64,000 bases of DNA. It comes from Hemileia vastatrix. Its lineage: Eukaryota > Basidiomycota > Pucciniomycetes > Pucciniales > Zaghouaniaceae. The translations under genes were made by a program, and so were the position numbers. Where the stretch lies: contig JASXTE010000001.1 in the NCBI GenBank assembly GCA_030280995.1, positions 20,324,106-20,388,105 on the forward strand. Reading direction: 5' to 3'. Below are positions 50,852 to 60,823 of the stretch, one piece after another (positions within the stretch are counted from its first letter, which is position 1; every line of letters starts with the position of its first letter). A model generated the notes under the pieces. The model saw only the letters and a program-made list of their open reading frames with translations. It did no database searches and was not told where the DNA came from.

Positions 50852-51640
50852 TTAACTAATTAAAGAAAAAAATTCTTTAATATCAGCATTTGACTTATTT
50901 GCATTAAAACAGGAAAGTAAAAAATCTTGATTACTTCATTTTTCAGCATCTAGTTGCTTCATTTTTCATTTTTCAGCTTGTAACTGAATTTTGGTGTTTT
51001 CAAATTGAACTTTATTACTTTTGAATTTTTCATCACCCTCTCTTTGAATCCTAACCTTCTCCCTCTCCAACTCTAAAAAATCTTTACCAATTTATAAAAA
51101 AATTTTTTCCTTTGATTGTGAATGAAACCACTTCCTTTCCTCAAAATGTAGTTGACATTCTGCAATTTTTTCATGAGACTTTAACTTCATGATTTCAATT
51201 TTCCCTTGTTCTTTTTCTGCAAAAAGATTAACTTTTAAGAGTAAAGAAAAAAATTAAGAAGAATTCTTTTTTAAAACAAAATTTTGTTTGAATTTATTAA
51301 AAATCTCCCTATAAGCAGAAAAAACAGCCTTTGAGGTTGATTGAGTTGTCCCAAAAGTAGTAGAAGCTCTTTGCTTGAGTCTGTCACTAGGAGGGTTTGA
51401 TTCTCTCTCTTCTAATCTTTTTTTTGAGCTATTTTCTTATAAATTTCTAGATTTGATGAGTCTTGGTTCTGGTTTATACATGGGGAGTAAACCAGCCCTA
51501 CAAAAGAAAAAATTATAGCAAATGTAGTTTAGTCATATTACCATGGGCTCATCAAGGGAAATTTCAGAATATGCATATTGCTCTCCAAATTCTAGAGAGT
51601 CAAGTGAAGAGTCCAAAGGAAAATCTTTACTATTTGTATG
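50852..51640 (-). pseudogene. SANT-like protein, copy 2, C-terminal half
   Basis: Continues the gene interrupted by element A: with one target-site copy removed the frame runs from IAESH through T-NSKDFPLDSS. Further on come a charged coiled coil (EKIAECQLHFEE near 51150, LELEREKVRIQREG near 51060) and an end like that of copy 1 (KSNADIKEFF, stop at 50852). In-frame stops near 51090, 50975 and 50940. Partner of the half at 60824-61285. Confidence 0.6.
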
Positions 51641-52783
51641 TGTCGGCCGGTCGTCTAGAAGAAGGAGAAAAATAGAAGAAGGAATGAGAGGAGGAGAAGG
51701 AGGAAAGGAGTATGGGTAAATAAAAAATAAAATTTAATAAAATTATTTAATTTATTGAGAGAAAAACAACGATAATTGAGCTGGGAGGTGACAACAACTT
51801 GGTTTTATTAATATTAATATTATTTAAGTAAGAGTTCTGCGCGGCAACCAAAATAATTACTATCAGACTTAGAGCAACCTTTAAATTGTTATATAAATTT
51901 TTAATTAGAATTTTATTACTAATAAAAAGAATATAAACGTAATATAAAAATTGTATTTAAATTGTTGAGTGTATAATAAGTGATAAGGCTACAGGGGATT
52001 ATCCAAGGCCCTTTTATAGGCAATGGGTCCTCTGAAGCGCTATTATATCAGTAAATACAATGATTAGAAAGGAATAAAACAAACATATCAAAAGAGTAAC
52101 TGAAACATAACAATATAGAGAAAAACATGAAACAATTAATTAAAAGCCCAATTAAGAATCCAATTTCCCCGCCATTAATCCCCAAATCAGTAAGTGACAA
52201 TAGTAAATAACTAAACAAGAGTGGAAACATAGGAACTATGAGAAATATAATTCCCAACAGATGGTACATCCTGATTAGAGGACATTTTAAGTGAAACAAA
52301 AAAAATAATTTGACGCAACAAAACAAGCAATTAATCTCAATTTAGTCCCAATTAATTTATTTGTTTTTTCTAACACAATTAAGGGTCAAAAGAAGCGTCC
52401 TTAATAATTGTTTAGTATCATATGAGAGGTATTAGTTAATATATAAATTTAAGTAATTAATTTAAATATATTATAAATCAAATTTACACTTGTAATTATA
52501 ATATATGTTTTTTAATTAATTAAATATAAATTTATAATTATTAAATACATAAAAATGCGCCATTATTTATAGAATATATTATATTATGCTCAATTTAATT
52601 GTATATAAAAATATATATAACCAATAAATTTAATGTAACATTTGTATATAATAAAATTCTTATATAATTTCATTATGTTAATAAAATATTAAGTTATATT
52701 CATTAAATACAAGTCTTACCCATTCTTTAAGGTTTTATAATTTATATATCATTTACTGGACTCCTGGAATAGCCTGGCTGACA
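51641..52783 (-). repeat. 3' LTR of element A
   Basis: 1143 bp, starting TGTCAGCCAGGC (52783, minus) and ending CGGCCGACA (51641). Its start directly follows the purine tract AGAGTGAGGGGG (52795-52784). TATAAAAG at 52018-52011. The 92-codon frame within it is chance. Confidence 0.95.
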
Positions 52784-52795
52784 CCCCCTCACTCT
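52784..52795 (-). other. Polypurine tract of element A
   Basis: On the minus strand AGAGTGAGGGGG, touching the 3' LTR. The same tract (AGAGTGAGGGAG) precedes the 3' LTRs of E, D and B. Plus-strand DNA synthesis starts at such tracts in LTR retrotransposons. Confidence 0.75.
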
Positions 52796-52816
52796 AAAAA
52801 AACAATAAAAAAAATG

Positions 52817-55800
52817 CTAAGATTTTTTCTTTTTGTATTTTTTCAACAGAGCAGGCAGATTTGAAATTTCTTTGCCAGGTATCCATGCATCATGTTCAGA
52901 TGATTTGTTCTTATATCTCAATAAATATTCAGTACCTCTTTCAGAAGTGATAATTCTATCATTGAGAATTTTATCAATTTCTGCTGTTTCTGTGACTTCC
53001 TGAGGGTTCTTCTTAGGTCTTCCTCTTCTTTTTGGAAATAAGTCACTGTTGGAAGTATAAGGTTTAAGCAAAGAAATGGGAAAGACAGGATGTTTCCTAT
53101 CATATGGAGAATACAATACAACTTCTACTGCATTATCACCAACCATTCTTTTAACAACAAATGGTCCTACAAAAGGATCTTTTAATTTGTGGTTACCTTG
53201 TAAATTGAAATGGACAGTAGAGATCAACACTTCATCACCCTTGTTAAATGTGTATTCTTTATGGGATTTATCCCATCTTTTCTTTTCATATTCAAATGCT
53301 TTATCAATACAACTCTGAGCATGTTTTCTGCATAGCTGTTGCATTTGCATAAAAGATTTTACACCAGGGTGTAGTTCCAACTTAGGTAATTTATTATTGA
53401 GAATTTGAGCAGGAGTGTTTGGGACATAACCTAACCAAAGCTCAAAAGGCTTTTTCTCAGTGACAGAATGAACAGTGCTATTATATGCAAATTCAAGACC
53501 AGGCAAAAGAGTGACCCAATCATGAGTAAATCTGTCATTGTCTTTATATTCTAAACCAAAGGCACAATACCTTCTAATCATATCTTCCAGAGTTTGAATC
53601 ATTCTTTCAGCTAGACCATCAGTCTGAGGATGGTGAGCTGTAGACAATTTTAACTCACAGCCACAAATATCCATCAAAGAGGTCCAAAACTCAGAAGTGA
53701 ATTTTGGATCCCTATCAGAGATAATGGCTTTTGGAAAACCAATAATATTAAACATGTGAGACCACCATAAGAAAGCTAATTCCTTGGTGGATACATCTTT
53801 GTGGGTTGGAATAAATTTGCACATTTTTGTGAATCTATCAACTATTACCCAACAAGAGTTAAAGCTGTCTTTACCTGCAACAGGAAGACCAGTGACAAAA
53901 TCCATATTAATGATTTGCCAGGGAGCACTAGGTGCTTCAATATGTTGTAATAACCCTGCTCTCTTACCTGTTAACCTTTTAGATTTTTGGCAGGAATCAC
54001 AAGATTCAACATATAATTTTGTGTCTTCAGACATATTAGCCCACCATGCAGTGTTTTTGATTCTAATCAATGTTTTTTCAAGATCAAAATGACCAGCTAA
54101 TATGTCATCATGACAAAGTTTGAGGATAGTTTCTTTCATTGAAGGAGGAATAACAATTACATTGGTAAGCTTCCTTCTATAATAAATATAACCATCTTCA
54201 ATAGAAAACTTTCCTTTATTTAAAGCATTTTGGTATTTTGCAGGAAGAGTTTTTATTAATGCTTGAATTGAAGCATTCTTAGGATCATTCAAAATAGTAA
54301 CTAATTTATTTAAGTCAGAATCTTTATCATATGAATCCAGTATTAACTGTAATAACTCTTCTTCCATATCAACTATAAATATACCATGTATATGAACAGT
54401 GTCATCCTCAGGTACATAAGCAGGATTGGAGTCATTATTTGGCAGAGGCAATCTGGAGAGCATATCAACATTAGAGTGAACATTTCCAGCTCTGTGGATA
54501 ATAGTCATCCTTCCTCTGTATTCCTGAACCGCAAGTTGCCACCTGAACATATGTCTGTTAGGTGTTTTGAGGTTTAAGAGAGATTTCACAGCACTACAGT
54601 CAGTTACCAACTCAAATTTTTGGTCATCCAAGTAGTAATGAAGTTTCTCAAGAGCCCAAACAACTGCTAAGCACTCTAATTGAGTGGCACCATATTTCAA
54701 TTCACTATTTCTTAAGGTTCTTGAAATATAACAAATTACAACCTCTGAGGATTTATCATTAATAATTTGCTTTTGGTGAAGGGCAGCAACCAGACCAATA
54801 AAGCTAGCATCTGTATAAAGTACAAATGGCTTGTTAAAATCTGGGAGAGCCAATATAGGGGCTGTCATTAAGCAATTTTTCAATGTATTAAAAGCTTTCT
54901 GACAGTCATCATTCCAGAGAAAAGCAACATCTTTTCTGGTTAGTTTTGTAAGAGGCAAGGCTATGACCTGATAATTTTTAATATATTGTCTATAATAGCC
55001 ACACATACCTAAAAAACTTTGGATTTCTCTTACAGAAGTTGGTGCTTTCACATTTTGAATGGCAGCAACTTTATTATGGTCTACACAAATTTGTAAGCCT
55101 GACACAACATGGCCAAGGACTTTCAAAGATTGAAAACCAAATTTACACTTTTTTAAAGATAAGGTCATATTGATTTCATCCATTTTTTGGAAAACTCTAT
55201 TTAAGTGAATCATATGTTCATCAAAAGTTTTAGAAAAAACAATAATATCATCAATATAAACCATGAGCCAACCTTCAATAATTTCTTGATGGAAAGTGTT
55301 ATCCATGACTTTTTGGAAAACTGAAGGAGCATTTTTAGGGCCAAATGGCATCCTAACATACTTATATATTCCCATATGAGTAGCAATAAGCAAAAAATTT
55401 TGAGAATTTTTCTCAACTGGAACTTGATGATAACCTTTATTACCATCCAGACAACTAATAAATTTTGCACCTTGCAAGGTAGCATGTATTGAATTAATTC
55501 TGGGTAAAGGATAAATATCATCAACAGTATAAGTATTTAAAGCTCTGTAATCTCCACATAATCTAGCTTTATCTTTTTCATAAGAAATTAAGACTGGGGA
55601 GATGACACAATATTTGGGGGTGACATCCACTTTCTCAATGATATTCATTTTCAATAATGTTTCAATATTATCTTCAATATCTTTTCTTTTTGATGGAGAA
55701 GCAGGATATGGTTTTTTCTTAAGGGTAGGAGGAATATCACTCAAATTACAGGATAAGGTAATCTTCATTTCTTCTTGAACAATTCCCAAGACATGAGAAC

Positions 55801-58309
55801 CATGAGCAAAAGCCATAGGGAAAGAGGTAATAGAGGCAACAATAGAATCCTTTTGTTCACTAGTCAACTGATCACCAAAAGAAGCTGTATTTATTTCATG
55901 TAATAAATCATCCATTTCAGTTGTTGTTCTACCTTTACATTGGGTCAGTGAGTTACAAGATTTCAACAAATGCCCAGAAGGTCTAGGAGAAGAAATTTTG
56001 AATTTTCTTTTCCCATTCATTCCTAAAGTAAAGCAATTATTTGCTGGATCCAGTTTCACACCAAACATGGTTAAAATATCATTTCCCATAATAAACCAAT
56101 TGCTCAAATTATCATTTTTCATGACAACAAACTCACAAATAGCTCTGACAAAACCACCATTATATTTGAAGAATACAGAGGTTTTGTATTTGCCAATAGG
56201 AAATAAGGTAGAACCATACCCTCTCCATTTTTCAGAAGTTATAGGCAATAATTTACTCAAATATTCCTTATCCATTGAAGCCAAAGCTTTTTCAGATACT
56301 ACACTTCCTCCAGCACCAGAATCAAGAACTACATCAACATTTTTACCATTAATGATAACAGGTGCCTTTAAAGGGGATATAGGAATAGAGTTGTTAGTAA
56401 TATCTTTAATTATCTCAGCATTTTCTACTGAAGATAAATTCAATACACAATCTTCAGATATATTATTTAAATAATGGACATCATGTTCTAACATTAAAAC
56501 ATCTTTAACAGATTCATTGTCATAGGAGATATTACTTTCACAGTCACTGGAAGAATTATTGACATCAAGTTCAATTTCATCAGTGTCTTCATTTTGTTCA
56601 ACAAGATGAATTTTCTTGTCACAAACATGACCCTTCTGCCACGGTTTGTTACATTTATAACAAGTATTTGTTGCATATTTTTTAGGTGCAACTGGGGCAG
56701 AGGGTTTACCAGATTTTTCTGGGAGCTTTATAGAAGGTTTATTCTGATCATTATAAGATTTACTAAGGTAATTCTTTGGTTCATATCTATGGTTGAGTAG
56801 TACTTCATTACAGATATTAATGAAAGAAGAATTTTCCCTTACATGCTCAGTTCTAGCAACAATCAAATCCCTAAGAGAATTTGGTAATTTATACAAGATT
56901 TTATCTCTCCAAATATCATAATCCATCTTTGGATCAATTGCTCTAAGGATTTTAGTTATTTTCATCAGAAAAACAATGGGCTTTTCAACAGAGGAGGATA
57001 CATATCTAGTATTCTCATACAGTCTTTGCTGAGCTAACCTGAATTTTGAACCACCAAACTGATTCTCAATCAAGGATTTCCAATCATTCCATGTATAATG
57101 ATTGTTATCTAAGAGGACAGATTCATACCACATCAAGGCTACATTGGAAAATAAAGAAATTAGCTTAGAAACAATTTCCTCATCAGGTAGTTTATAAGAT
57201 CTCTTTAAATTATCAATTCTTTGGATAAAGTGTTGCCAATCAGAGGAAGAATCACCATCAAAGGTAGGATATTGGTCTAACTTAGGCCAATTTTTCTGAC
57301 TACTGGGATGGTCCACTTTTTGGTTTGAATTATTCATTAGTAATAATTCCTGAAGTTTAGCCAGGTGTTCAGAAATTTTATTATTTACAGAAACAGCTGG
57401 TGCATGATTATCACAAGATTTTTTGCTAGTAGCAAAAGATTTTACAGACTCATTGTCAGTTTGTTTAATGGTTGAAATATGAGGAAGAAAGGATGAACTT
57501 TGTTCAGGTTTTTTCCCTTTATTTTTATGCAGCTTACTGGCAGAAATCTCATTTAATTCATTATTGATGGTTAAGGTTGAGAACTTTTCCTGTAGGTCAG
57601 ACACATAGTTTCTTATTCTTGGAATTTCAGACATCTGGTCATTCACTTTTGCAAGAGATAGAACATTTCTGTCCTCAGAAACTGGGTGTTTGGTACTTAG
57701 TGCATGGAAGTCATTTTTTAGTTTCTTCAACTCATTTTGTAGAGATTTTATTTCATTTTTGAATGAATAATTTTCCTCAATAAGGGGTTTCAATTCACTC
57801 ATAGTTTTATGCAGACTGATATTTCTATCTGAGATAGCTCTATGGTCACTTCTTATTTGTTTTTGTTGACTAAGAACAATATTCAAGGTTTCTTTGATTT
57901 TTAAATAAGCTGTATCTTGTACAGAAGAACTCACTTTACATTGCAAGTGTAAATTATTTAATCTATCATTTTCATGGATTAACACATCTCTCACATGTTT
58001 GTCTTTCACAATATTAAAATCAAGGGTATCTTTCAATATTTCCTCAGAAGTTTTTTCAATTAAGTTATAGATTTCAGGGGGAACAGAATCATTTTTAATT
58101 GCAAGAGAAGGATTAATTAAAGATGTAGAAGTTAAATGTAAAGGTTCATCAAATGACAATTTGCTAATTACATCAATAGGGCTACTAGTTACAGGAAGCT
58201 GTCTTTTAACAGGTTTAACTGTTCTTTCACCATGTTCAATAATATTACCTGCAGAAGAAGATTTATTAGAAAACATACCCAAGTGACTATCAACCAAATT
58301 ACTTACCAT
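52817..58309 (-). CDS. Element A gag-pol polyprotein (ORF2), intact
   Basis: 1830 aa from the ATG at 58309 (CCATGG context, overlapping the ORF1 stop). Approximate residues: coiled coil 120-230; capsid-like domain (WPKLDQYPTFDGDSS ... MWYES ... FGGSKF) 340-480; zinc knuckle CYKCNKPWQKGHVC about 550; protease VVLDSGAGGS about 662; RT with WLMVYIDDII about 1018; RNase H LYTDASF about 1165; integrase with CHDD..AGHF, CDSC (1400-1437), MDF (1468), SDRDPKF (1533) and QTDGLAERMIQTLE (1570); GPF module about 1717; chromodomain 1775-1825 (EIDKILNDR ... AWIPGKE). All catalytic residues are present. The frame is also open upstream to 58984 (2055 codons), but that part overlaps ORF1 in another frame and looks like a Ser-rich shadow. 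An AUG-overlap restart or intron retention could drive expression. Confidence 0.9.
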   Translation of the reverse strand: MVSNLVDSHLGMFSNKSSSAGNIIEHGERTVKPVKRQLPVTSSPIDVISKLSFDEPLHLTSTSLINPSLAIKNDSVPPEIYNLIEKTSEEILKDTLDFNIVKDKHVRDVLIHENDRLNNLHLQCKVSSSVQDTAYLKIKETLNIVLSQQKQIRSDHRAISDRNISLHKTMSELKPLIEENYSFKNEIKSLQNELKKLKNDFHALSTKHPVSEDRNVLSLAKVNDQMSEIPRIRNYVSDLQEKFSTLTINNELNEISASKLHKNKGKKPEQSSSFLPHISTIKQTDNESVKSFATSKKSCDNHAPAVSVNNKISEHLAKLQELLLMNNSNQKVDHPSSQKNWPKLDQYPTFDGDSSSDWQHFIQRIDNLKRSYKLPDEEIVSKLISLFSNVALMWYESVLLDNNHYTWNDWKSLIENQFGGSKFRLAQQRLYENTRYVSSSVEKPIVFLMKITKILRAIDPKMDYDIWRDKILYKLPNSLRDLIVARTEHVRENSSFINICNEVLLNHRYEPKNYLSKSYNDQNKPSIKLPEKSGKPSAPVAPKKYATNTCYKCNKPWQKGHVCDKKIHLVEQNEDTDEIELDVNNSSSDCESNISYDNESVKDVLMLEHDVHYLNNISEDCVLNLSSVENAEIIKDITNNSIPISPLKAPVIINGKNVDVVLDSGAGGSVVSEKALASMDKEYLSKLLPITSEKWRGYGSTLFPIGKYKTSVFFKYNGGFVRAICEFVVMKNDNLSNWFIMGNDILTMFGVKLDPANNCFTLGMNGKRKFKISSPRPSGHLLKSCNSLTQCKGRTTTEMDDLLHEINTASFGDQLTSEQKDSIVASITSFPMAFAHGSHVLGIVQEEMKITLSCNLSDIPPTLKKKPYPASPSKRKDIEDNIETLLKMNIIEKVDVTPKYCVISPVLISYEKDKARLCGDYRALNTYTVDDIYPLPRINSIHATLQGAKFISCLDGNKGYHQVPVEKNSQNFLLIATHMGIYKYVRMPFGPKNAPSVFQKVMDNTFHQEIIEGWLMVYIDDIIVFSKTFDEHMIHLNRVFQKMDEINMTLSLKKCKFGFQSLKVLGHVVSGLQICVDHNKVAAIQNVKAPTSVREIQSFLGMCGYYRQYIKNYQVIALPLTKLTRKDVAFLWNDDCQKAFNTLKNCLMTAPILALPDFNKPFVLYTDASFIGLVAALHQKQIINDKSSEVVICYISRTLRNSELKYGATQLECLAVVWALEKLHYYLDDQKFELVTDCSAVKSLLNLKTPNRHMFRWQLAVQEYRGRMTIIHRAGNVHSNVDMLSRLPLPNNDSNPAYVPEDDTVHIHGIFIVDMEEELLQLILDSYDKDSDLNKLVTILNDPKNASIQALIKTLPAKYQNALNKGKFSIEDGYIYYRRKLTNVIVIPPSMKETILKLCHDDILAGHFDLEKTLIRIKNTAWWANMSEDTKLYVESCDSCQKSKRLTGKRAGLLQHIEAPSAPWQIINMDFVTGLPVAGKDSFNSCWVIVDRFTKMCKFIPTHKDVSTKELAFLWWSHMFNIIGFPKAIISDRDPKFTSEFWTSLMDICGCELKLSTAHHPQTDGLAERMIQTLEDMIRRYCAFGLEYKDNDRFTHDWVTLLPGLEFAYNSTVHSVTEKKPFELWLGYVPNTPAQILNNKLPKLELHPGVKSFMQMQQLCRKHAQSCIDKAFEYEKKRWDKSHKEYTFNKGDEVLISTVHFNLQGNHKLKDPFVGPFVVKRMVGDNAVEVVLYSPYDRKHPVFPISLLKPYTSNSDLFPKRRGRPKKNPQEVTETAEIDKILNDRIITSERGTEYLLRYKNKSSEHDAWIPGKEISNLPALLKKYKKKKS

Positions 58310-58984
58310 GGCAGAGGAGGAAACTTCCCCTGGGGCTGGGTTTGGGATTGTGCTTGGGCCTTCTTTCTCCTGCTTTGTTGGTAGGGATGAGGAGGTGGAT
58401 GGAAATTGGGTGTTCTGGATGGGCCAGGCTGATGATGAGGAGGGTGTTGCACATTCTGTTGGTAGTGACTCATTAGATAATCCCATTTCCATTGCTCTAC
58501 TTCCATAGTATTTGGATTTTGGATGGTTGAGCTGGGTGGCTGTGAAGGTTGAGCCTGAAATTGAATCTGATTGGGAGGCAATTGAGGAGGGGCCTGGGCC
58601 TGAATCTGGTTCCTGAGTTCTTGGACCTGATCCCACAATGTGTCTACCTTTGCTTTGTACGTCATATTTTCTGTCTTCAACTCTTTTATATGACTGGAGA
58701 GGTTGCTGATTTGTTGTGGCAGAGGAAGCTTTTTTATTTTGAAGCCTTTTGGAAGACCTTCTTGAGGCACTAGAGGCTTTACTTCCTTCTGTGGTACTGG
58801 GGGAAGGGGGTTTGGTTTGTTTGCATTTCCTGTCATTTCCACATCCTGCAGTATGAGAATTCTTTGTGTTAGCATAAGATTTTTTATGACCAACTTTAGA
58901 AGAACTTACAGTGTCAGCATCATAGTCAATTTCTATCTCATCCACTTGCATGTTATCCATTTTTTCTGTCAAATTGTTGGACAT
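58303..58984 (-). CDS. Element A ORF1, spliced coiled-coil/proline-rich protein
   Basis: Exon 1 58984-58910 (25 codons, MSNNLTEKMDN...), intron 58909-58846 (64 nt, GTAAGT...CTGCAG), exon 2 58845-58303: 205 aa. After the junction (ADT-DVEMTG) come LPKGFKIKKLPLPQQ, a helical SSHIKELKTEN...LWDQVQEL segment, a Gln/Pro-rich part, WKWDYLMSHYQ, GPSRT, PPHPYQ, a basic SRRKK patch and a Gln-rich end FPPLPW. The splice sites are present in A, B, C, D and F, and the exon-2 frame is conserved between type I and II. It could coat RNA or help assemble particles (inference). Its TAA (58305-58303) overlaps the ORF2 ATG (58309): ATGGTAA. Confidence 0.75.
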
Positions 58985-59680
58985 ACTAGTGGGAAGATTA
59001 ATATTTTACTTTGTACTTTATAAAAAAAATAATCAAAGTTAGTCAATAATTTGCTCCAAATAATATAAAAAAAATTTTTTAATTAATTAAATTATAGAAA
59101 AAATAACTTTCAATATAAAGTAATAATTAAAAAATTAATTTTTTTTAAAAAAAATGGATTGCAAGTTTAAATTGGGAATAACAAGTTAGTTAATTCAACC
59201 AATTAATTACCAATATTAAATAAGGCAATATATTGGGACTAAGCACAATGTACTTTTAAGTCAACCAAAAATTAACAATAATTAATAATAAAAAAAAATT
59301 AAATTAATAATTCAATTTGTATTAATAATAATGTCAATTCTTCTAGGACTAAGAGGATTTAACACTCTATAATGGTCAACTAGGAAAAAAAAAATTTTTT
59401 TAAAATTGAACACTTACACTCAGTGAATCAGCAGTTAAGCCACAATCACTGTTATTGCAATAAAAATATAGTAATATGAGTGAGAGGCGCAAAGGTGAAC
59501 TTACTATAGTGATCGAAAAATCACTTCAAAATAATATAAAAATTAATATTATATAAACCTAAGATGTCGAACCCAAGTTCAAAACACAGTCGCGGCAAAA
59601 GTTTCGTTTTGCTAGGTGGTCCGTGCGTTTTGTCGTTCGTCGCCAGGCTTCGATCGTCGTCGTTTGGAAAGGCCCTCAGT
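58985..59680 (-). other. Leader of element A with primer-binding site
   Basis: After the LTR end CCGACA comes AC, then TGAGGGCCTTTCCAAACG (59678 downward), one or two bases changed from the TGGAGGCCTT core of the other copies. Then a GC-richer stretch with GTTTTGAACTTGGGTTCGAC (near 59590), followed by low-complexity A+T and a CTAGTTGACCATTATAGAG unit (near 59370) like the type II leader repeats. No gene. Confidence 0.65.
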
Positions 59681-60823
59681 TGTCGGCCGGTCGTCTAGAA
59701 GAAGGAGAAAAATAGAAGAAGGAATGAGAGGAGGAGAAGGAGGAAAGGAGTATGGGTAAATAAAAAATAAAATTTAATAAAATTATTTAATTTATTGAGA
59801 GAAAAACAACGATAATTGAGCTGGGAGGTGACAACAACTTGGTTTTATTAATATTAATATTATTTAAGTAAGAGTTCTGCGCGGCAACCAAAATAATTAC
59901 TATCAGACTTAGAGCAACCTTTAAATTGTTATATAAATTTTTAATTAGAATTTTATTACTAATAAAAAGAATATAAACGTAATATAAAAATTGTATTTAA
60001 ATTGTTGAGTGTATAATAAGTGATAAGGCTACAGGGGATTATCCAAGGCCCTTTTATAGGCAATGGGTCCTCTGAAGCGCTATTATATCAGTAAATACAA
60101 TGATTAGAAAGGAATAAAACAAACATATCAAAAGAGTAACTGAAACATAACAATATAGAGAAAAACATGAAACAATTAATTAAAAGCCCAATTAAGAATC
60201 CAATTTCCCCGCCATTAATCCCCAAATCAGTAAGTGACAATAGTAAATAACTAAACAAGAGTGGAAACATAGGAACTATGAGAAATATAATTCCCAACAG
60301 ATGGTACATCCTGATTAGAGGACATTTTAAGTGAAACAAAAAAAATAATTTGACGCAACAAAACAAGCAATTAATCTCAATTTAGTCCCAATTAATTTAT
60401 TTGTTTTTTCTAACACAATTAAGGGTCAAAAGAAGCGTCCTTAATAATTGTTTAGTATCATATGAGAGGTATTAGTTAATATATAAATTTAAGTAATTAA
60501 TTTAAATATATTATAAATCAAATTTACACTTGTAATTATAATATATGTTTTTTAATTAATTAAATATAAATTTATAATTATTAAATACATAAAAATGCGC
60601 CATTATTTATAGAATATATTATATTATGCTCAATTTAATTGTATATAAAAATATATATTACCAATAAATTTAATGTAACATTTGTATATAATAAAATTCT
60701 TATATAATTTCATTATGTTAATAAAATATTAAGTTATATTCATTAAATACAAGTCTTACCCATTCTTTAAGGTTTTATAATTTATATATCATTTACTGGA
60801 CTCCTGGAATAGCCTGGCTGACA
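59681..60823 (-). repeat. 5' LTR of element A
   Basis: 1143 bp, identical to the 3' LTR except one T/A at 60659. Minus-strand ends TGTCAGCCAGGC and CGGCCGACA. It should carry the promoter and the transcription start. Confidence 0.95.
60051..60058 (-). promoter_or_regulatory. TATA box of element A
   Basis: TATAAAAG on the minus strand, inside GCCTATAAAAGGGCC and downstream of the conserved GCGCTTCAGAGGACC block. The same arrangement is kept in every type I LTR here, which supports a role as core promoter. Confidence 0.6.

Larger units (their letters stand above)
51641..60823 (-). mobile_element. Element A: young, intact type I chromovirus
   Basis: Complete minus-strand element: 5' LTR 59681-60823, primer-binding site, leader, ORF1 (spliced), ORF2, purine tract and 3' LTR 51641-52783. 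Target duplication GTATG on both sides (51636-51640 and 60824-60828). The two 1143-bp LTRs differ at one position by eye (52619 against 60659), and both ORFs are open, so insertion is recent and the copy may still be active. It lies in the SANT-like gene of the second Harbinger-like element. Confidence 0.96.

Noticed and set aside
55998..56474. 158-codon frame antisense to the protease region of element A
   Set aside because: Antisense shadow of a conserved coding region; the same antisense frame recurs in D only because the sense protein is conserved.
58187..58308. A second intron from the GTAAGT at 58308 to a CAG near 58250 (or to an AG near 58187)
   Set aside because: Joining to the CAG site leaves the ORF1 frame on TGG-TAA, so it does not fuse ORF1 to gag-pol. 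The segment in question is kept at protein level in the ORF2 frame between B and F. The ATG-overlap reading explains it better.
52817..58984. One 2055-aa gag-pol protein starting at 58984
   Set aside because: The frame is open, but its first 225 codons overlap a spliced frame that is conserved across subfamilies, include an intron-like segment, and have stops in B, C and F. I start ORF2 at 58309 instead.
60088..60366. 92-codon minus-strand frame in the LTRs of element A (also at 52048-52326)
   Set aside because: Lies in U3/promoter sequence, is present twice only because the LTRs are identical, and has no counterpart in other LTRs.
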